Shown here: positions 59,089 to 64,000 of the stretch, piece by piece | How positions within the stretch are numbered: the stretch's first letter is position 1 | Layout: every line of letters begins with the position of its first letter | DNA from: Platerodrilus igneus | Taxonomy: Eukaryota > Arthropoda > Insecta > Coleoptera > Lycidae | Reading direction: 5' to 3' | Assembly (NCBI GenBank): GCA_036346225.1 | Contig: JARFIW010001258.1 | Location: 372,001-436,000, forward strand | DNA: 64,000 nucleotides | Notes under the pieces: generated by a model | The model's database searches: none | Told to the model about the DNA's origin: nothing | What the model saw: only the letters and a program-made list of their open reading frames with translations | Translations under genes and position numbers: made by a program

Positions 59089-62000
59089 TGTTTGAGTATA
59101 CCACTGAATTTTATATTTTGACAATAAACAGCACTAACCTAGCACTAACCACTTCACCACTTAAAATTATTGTTTCCAAAATTTTCCGCCAGGCGTGAAG
59201 TTAACGGAATAACTTTTACTGCTAATAACCCTATTTTGAGTAATCCGTTGGATTTAATATTTGGACAGTAATCAACACTGGCCTAGCACTAATCATAACA
59301 CCAAATTAAAATTATTCCTGCCAACAACATTTCGCCAACTTCACGCACTCAAAATTTGTTTCATGTTAGGCTGTAGTACTGTACATTTTGGGGCATTCTG
59401 TAGATTGTTTCTATGCCCCGCTAAGGTTGTGGCAATCAACCTACATGATTTTATTACTGACGTATAGAAGGACTTGTATCTACACGCATAATGCGTATAT
59501 ATGCATTGTTGAAGTAAACTTTGTATTACGTGTTGCGTTTGAAAAGACTATTATGATTATTGTTTAGTACTACATCCTACGTTTCAGTTGACAATACACA
59601 ATACACTGATCAATAACTCTAAAGTTTAAGCAGCGGTGCGATTTTCATTTGTAACAGTTATCGTTGGTAGAATAAAGCAATAAAGTTATTGTCTGTCTGT
59701 TTAAGAGGAATTGATTCCGATACTTAATTTAAGTTTTAAAATTAAGTTTCATATTTTTTACTACACTATGATACTTAATTTTTAAATATTCTTTAGTTTC
59801 CTGTTTTTATTTGCGTGTAAGTTTTAAAATTACAATGGTTACTAATAAGTCGTCTAATTCTGTTTAGGTTGAGCTAACAGAAACCATAAGCAAGTAAATC
59901 AACCTACATGCGTCCGATACAAAACTTGATTGATTCTCAAATATTTAAATTACTTTTATAATCAAAGTACGTTAAAGTTTTCATAATCCCGGTACATCAA
60001 ACGACAAGCTGGCGGTCCTGATTTCTGGACTGTCTGAGCTCTACCTGTAGGAAAAATTTTTTTGGCGTCTTTGTTGCTACCCTAAATTTTTGTTAGTTGA
60101 AAGCCATATCAACATATTAATTAGAATCTTCGTTGTTTTATCAAAAATAAACACCTAAAGAATGCAATAGCTATTGGAAATGTCTTGCGTAGATTTAACT
60201 AATGATATAATATAGTTTGATTTATTACGCCTATTAGTTTCTTTGGTTTGATAACGGTTTTATCTTCTCTAGTAGCCTCTTATGTTTAGAGATAAAAGCA
60301 AAATTCAGTTTATAGCACTATGAAGCAGTTTGTAAAATAATATGAGTGTGCTTATCTTTTCTTAGTACTTGTATTTTCCCCAGAAATGCATATTTTGCTC
60401 TCACTTTCAATGTAAAAAAGAACTTGCCAAGTGCCTTAGCAGCTACTTGGGGTAATATATATCCGACAAAAATTTAGGTATACATGCATATAATTTTAGG
60501 ATATCATCGGTTCCCTTACATCCGATCCAATTGCTACCTTTATTCAAAAAATGAAGCATGTTTAAATTATTTGTTTCGAATATGATGTTTGAAAGCAATT
60601 TCAGTTCCTTCAGGTATATGCGATTAAAACGATCCTAAGAAAATACTTATATTTTTAAGAAAATATGCTTATCTCAAATAATACTAATTGAATGGTCCCG
60701 ATCATATGACTTCTCATGCAAAGTCTAAAGTTGAAGTTTCGTGTAAGTTCATAGTACTTGCTTTAGGTTTACTCGCAAAGTGTAAGAATATCAAAATATA
60801 AAGATCGTGGTTCAGTCTTGTTATTTTGTCAATATGTTATTGCACTCTCCTAACTGCAACAACTGCAGATTGTTTAATTATTTAAAAACATAAAAATTAC
60901 AAAACATAATAAACAAATCAATAGTAGAAAAGGATTGTACATCGTAGAAGTTATCTCTAGAGTGGAATAAAGATTATCAATTCTTTAGTGTATATTACAT
61001 AACAATTCAAAACAAATACGTATATTGTGCTAATCAAAACTCAATTCAATTTGTTTAATCTCTCGAATTATGTACATGGTTACAAAATAGCACACAGGGA
61101 GAGATATATTGCACAACATTGACAGAAACATTCAACCGAAGTCCACTGATAAAAAAAATTTAATGTAGCTGGTCACGCGTATCCCATTAGATGGAGAGAA
61201 GCCAATGAGACATCCTAATAATACGATTTGATGCAATCGGTGACTGAATTCGTGTTTCTGTATTAAGTAAATTGAAGGCCAAAACATATTTCCTGAATTA
61301 ACGTTGCCTACTTCTATTCTTTCTTACGACAAAAGAAATTCTTGCGTGTACATGATATTTTATTATTGCCCACTATCAGGATATAACCTGTAGAGAATGA
61401 AGAAAAATTCTATATACTATACATACTGCTACTTATCGTACTTGTTTTTTTATTTTGTAAACAGTAACATACTACAACACTTAAGTAAGATATTCCGGTG
61501 CAACTGATGAGAATGGCCACTGCAAGATTATAAATGATTTCTTGAAAATTAAGTATCTCTGGTATATGAAGTACTCCAGATTATCACCACCTATAATAGA
61601 TTCCAATTTGCTTTTAAGGTTTTCAAGAAATTAATCACTAAATATAAAGCACAAATAGTTTGCTACAGTACTAACTATCACCTTCAAACTAACCCGGTGG
61701 TAAAGATTAACAGAGTGATAATTTCTGCATTAGGATCGTATGCAAAGGACAATTATAAACTCTGGAATGAGGAATTATTTAAAGTGAATCATGCTCTGCG
61801 GAATGCAACCACTGAAGTAACTCGCTACACTTCAGCTTTATTGAATTTTGGTCGATCGATACCAATCTCACTAATCACTGTGGAAGCAATTTGTTAAAGA
61901 CCTCAACAAACTTTTAGAGCTGAATAAGAAAGCAATAAATAGACTTCACGGAATATAGTCTAGTCAAAGGCTTCGGGGGTTTTTTTCACAGAAGTTCGCA

Positions 62001-62503
62001 CCCAAGTATGTGTGTTGTACGCTCATCGAGAAAACTGGAGCAGTCAGGCATCGACTGAAAAGTAGCAATGGCTAGGGCTTTGGTATCTGACACGTAAAAG
62101 ATCATAAGCCAGCTGGTTAATCAACACCGAAATTTATCTTGTTTTCTTCTGTTTAATAACATACCTCGCAGAATTTGGTTTTCTTTTGAAGGTGGGTTTG
62201 TGTACATTCAACGCGGGGATTGTAAATAACCCCATAATCAATTTAAGAATCTAAGTCTCATGGTCTGTGTTAAAGAGTTTCGTTTTTTGGGAAGGGAGGT
62301 ACGGCAACAAGCTAATTTTCTTATTACTATACTGACCACCTTATACTCGAGTGAATTTTTCATCTTTTTGATACTGAGAGGAACACAAGTTCTTATTTTA
62401 GGCAGCTTTAGTTGCAAGCATTTGTATCAAGGGGGTATACTTTGGCTTGAACGCCAGTTGAAATTGTCCGTCGCCTTCTTAAACTTTGATATTTTGAGAT
62501 GAC
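59089..62503 (-). repeat. right arm of the large inverted repeat, outer part
   Basis: Mirror of 40813-41166, 34966-35180 and 23797-26650, uninterrupted. It therefore serves as the empty-site reference for the hAT and LTR-cluster insertions in the left arm. Non-coding; frames at 61697-61897 and 62260-62502 are unsupported. Confidence 0.85.
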
Positions 62504-62599
62504 GTGATCATATAGCGCTTATCCAAATCTTCTTTTCAATGCCTTCAACGGTATTAAATCCTTTCTGGTTCTATTTTAAATTGACGTTGAAATTCTAAT

Positions 62600-63607
62600 T
62601 TATTAGTTTGCTGCAGTTCGCAGATACCAAGAACAATTTCCAACTAGAAGGATACCAAATCGTAAAACATTTCAATCCATTGAAACACGTCTTAGCAAAA
62701 CTGGCACGCTAAAACCTACACGAGTAAATGCTGGTCGACAAAGATTTTGACGAGATGTAAATGTTGAAGAACAAATACTCAATGCTGTTCAGTTATCTCC
62801 TAGTACTAGCACCTGAAGATTGTCTCTTCGTTTAGGTGTTTCATCTGCAAGCGTTTGGCGAACATTGCACGAGCAGCAACTGTACCACGTAACATCTGTG
62901 CAAGATTTGTTACCGCAAGATTACATCAAACAAACCAATTTTCACAGTGGTTAAATCGAAAATGCACACGACATCGTAACTTCTTGACCCGCTTGCAAGG
63001 GACTGATTAATCTAGCTTTACAAGAAATGGAATTACCAATTTTTGCAATACCCATACTTGGGATGAAGAAAACCCCCATACCACTGTCACAAATCATTAT
63101 CAGCATACATTTTCCTTAAATGTCTGGTGTGGACTTCTTGGTGACAATCTCATCGGCCCCTTCTTTTTACCACGAAGACTTTCAGGAGTGTTTTATTTGA
63201 ATTTTCTGCAAAATAACCTTTATGAGCTGTTAGAGGATATTCCAATTCCCGATAGATGTGGGATTTGGTTTATGCATGACGGTGCCCCAGCCCACTTCTC
63301 TCATATTGTCACTGACTATTTAAACGCAGAATATGGTAACCGATGGATTGGCCGAAATGGACCTGTTAAATGGCCACCTCGATCTCCCGATCTAACACCG
63401 TTAGAATATTTTGTTTGGGGTTGGATGAAGACTATAGTTTATTCTAAGCCTATCTACACGCAAGAGGAGTTAAAGAATCGGATCGTGGAGGCTGCTGAAA
63501 CTATTAAGAATCGTCGTGATGTTATAAGACTTGCCAGAGAGCAATGGATTTGCCGTGCTGGATGCTGCATACAACAAAATGGTGGGCATTTTGAACAGTT
63601 ACTTTAA
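62600..63607 (+). pseudogene. DD41-type mariner-like transposase, broken N-terminal half
   Basis: The early part (about 62605-62750) reads AVRRYQEQFPTRRIPNRKTF and SIETRLSKTGTLKPTRVNAG, a helix-turn-helix. VEEQILNAVQLSPSTST and RLSLRLGVSSASVWRTLHEQ follow in broken frames. The last 139 codons (63188-63607) are open: FMHDGAPAHFSHIVTDYLNA, KWPPRSPDLTPLEYFVWGWM, and GGHFEQLL before TAA. The second Asp and the third catalytic position are 41 apart, but the third is Glu instead of Asp. It lies just outside the right arm, facing outward. The first catalytic Asp was not found because the region 63000-63110 is disrupted. Confidence 0.8.
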
Positions 63608-64000
63608 ATGTTTAGTTGTAATAAATATTTTCAACTCTCAACATCTGTGTAGGTATGTAAAGTATCATAGGGCATCCTGAATGCTTCACCCCAATTAACT
63701 CGAAAACGGCTACAGATATCGACTTCAAATAAGAGTGACTTTTTTACTCAGAAATGTCAAAAGATTCTAATTCTGGTATTATAATTTGTAAAAGCTTACA
63801 CACAAAAAAATTACAGGGTTAAACGTGATCCCCCCCGAATGGGACGCTCCTGATCTTATTATCAAAAAATGGATAAGCTTATCTTATTTGGCATAAAAAC
63901 ATGGGTAGGCAACAAAAATCTGAATAAAATATCTGTTGTGGTTCTTCAGATAATTAAAAAAACTTAATTTCACCTAGCCCTCTTAAAGGCGTTATAACTC
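63608..64000. other. unassigned sequence at the window end
   Basis: Probably the 3' flank of the transposase. CATAGGGCATCCTGAATGC near 63667 may be an element end. Nothing else seen. Confidence 0.35.

Overview
This is AT-rich eukaryotic DNA, most likely from an arthropod. The evidence is the repeat content: DD41D-type and Sailor-like Tc1/mariner elements, ZMYM-like hAT elements, a BEL/Pao retrotransposon, Penelope-like elements with GIY-YIG endonucleases, an RTE-like LINE, (AT)n arrays and motifs such as CAGGGTGTTTCATAATTC. I found no convincing single-copy host gene, no rRNA, no CRISPR and no prokaryotic operon. Almost every recognisable protein belongs to a transposable element, and most are broken. 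The species cannot be named from the sequence alone.

Left third (1-22.5 kb). A DD41D transposase ORF with an in-frame deletion (101-1042) is followed by a Penelope-like element (1928-3762). Then comes a chain of elements joined by (AT)n/(TA)n microsatellites: a solo LTR on the minus strand (3795-6025), a MITE carrying a tRNA-like sequence (6091-6345), about 2.5 kb of unassigned DNA, a second MITE (9371-9700), a truncated LTR (9741-10808), a head-to-head pair of Penelope-like fragments (10808-12359), a 7.5-kb Ty3/gypsy-type LTR element with 2.1-kb LTRs (12392-19879), a third MITE, a snapback transposon (20318-22193) and a fourth MITE. Nearly every junction in this chain is a TA dinucleotide array.

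Right two thirds (23.8-62.5 kb). This is one large inverted repeat with arms of about 5.2 kb ancestral length. The left arm is 23797-50360 and the right arm is 52790-62503. Both are inflated by insertions present in only one arm: an 8.3-kb hAT element holding an RTE-like insertion and a probable solo LTR; a 5.6-kb cluster with two inverted long LTRs; a 2.7-kb Sailor-like element; and a 1.7-kb hAT element. Because the opposite arm keeps the empty site, the ends of these insertions can be read exactly: 8-bp duplications for both hATs, TA and TIRs for the Sailor-like element. One insertion is shared by both arms. A BEL/Pao element is a full provirus-like copy on the left (41822-49505) and a solo LTR with a 5-bp duplication on the right (56378-56689), so it predates formation of the inverted repeat. 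The arms contain about 125-bp tandem repeats, and the spacer holds a broken DD41D transposase on the minus strand (52040-53115). That resembles a foldback transposon, but a segmental inverted duplication is equally possible. A further DD41-type transposase pseudogene lies just outside the right arm (62600-63607).

All calls come from reading the sequence by eye. Repeat boundaries resting on TSDs or TIRs are accurate to a few bases; those resting on loss of similarity are approximate (tens of bases).
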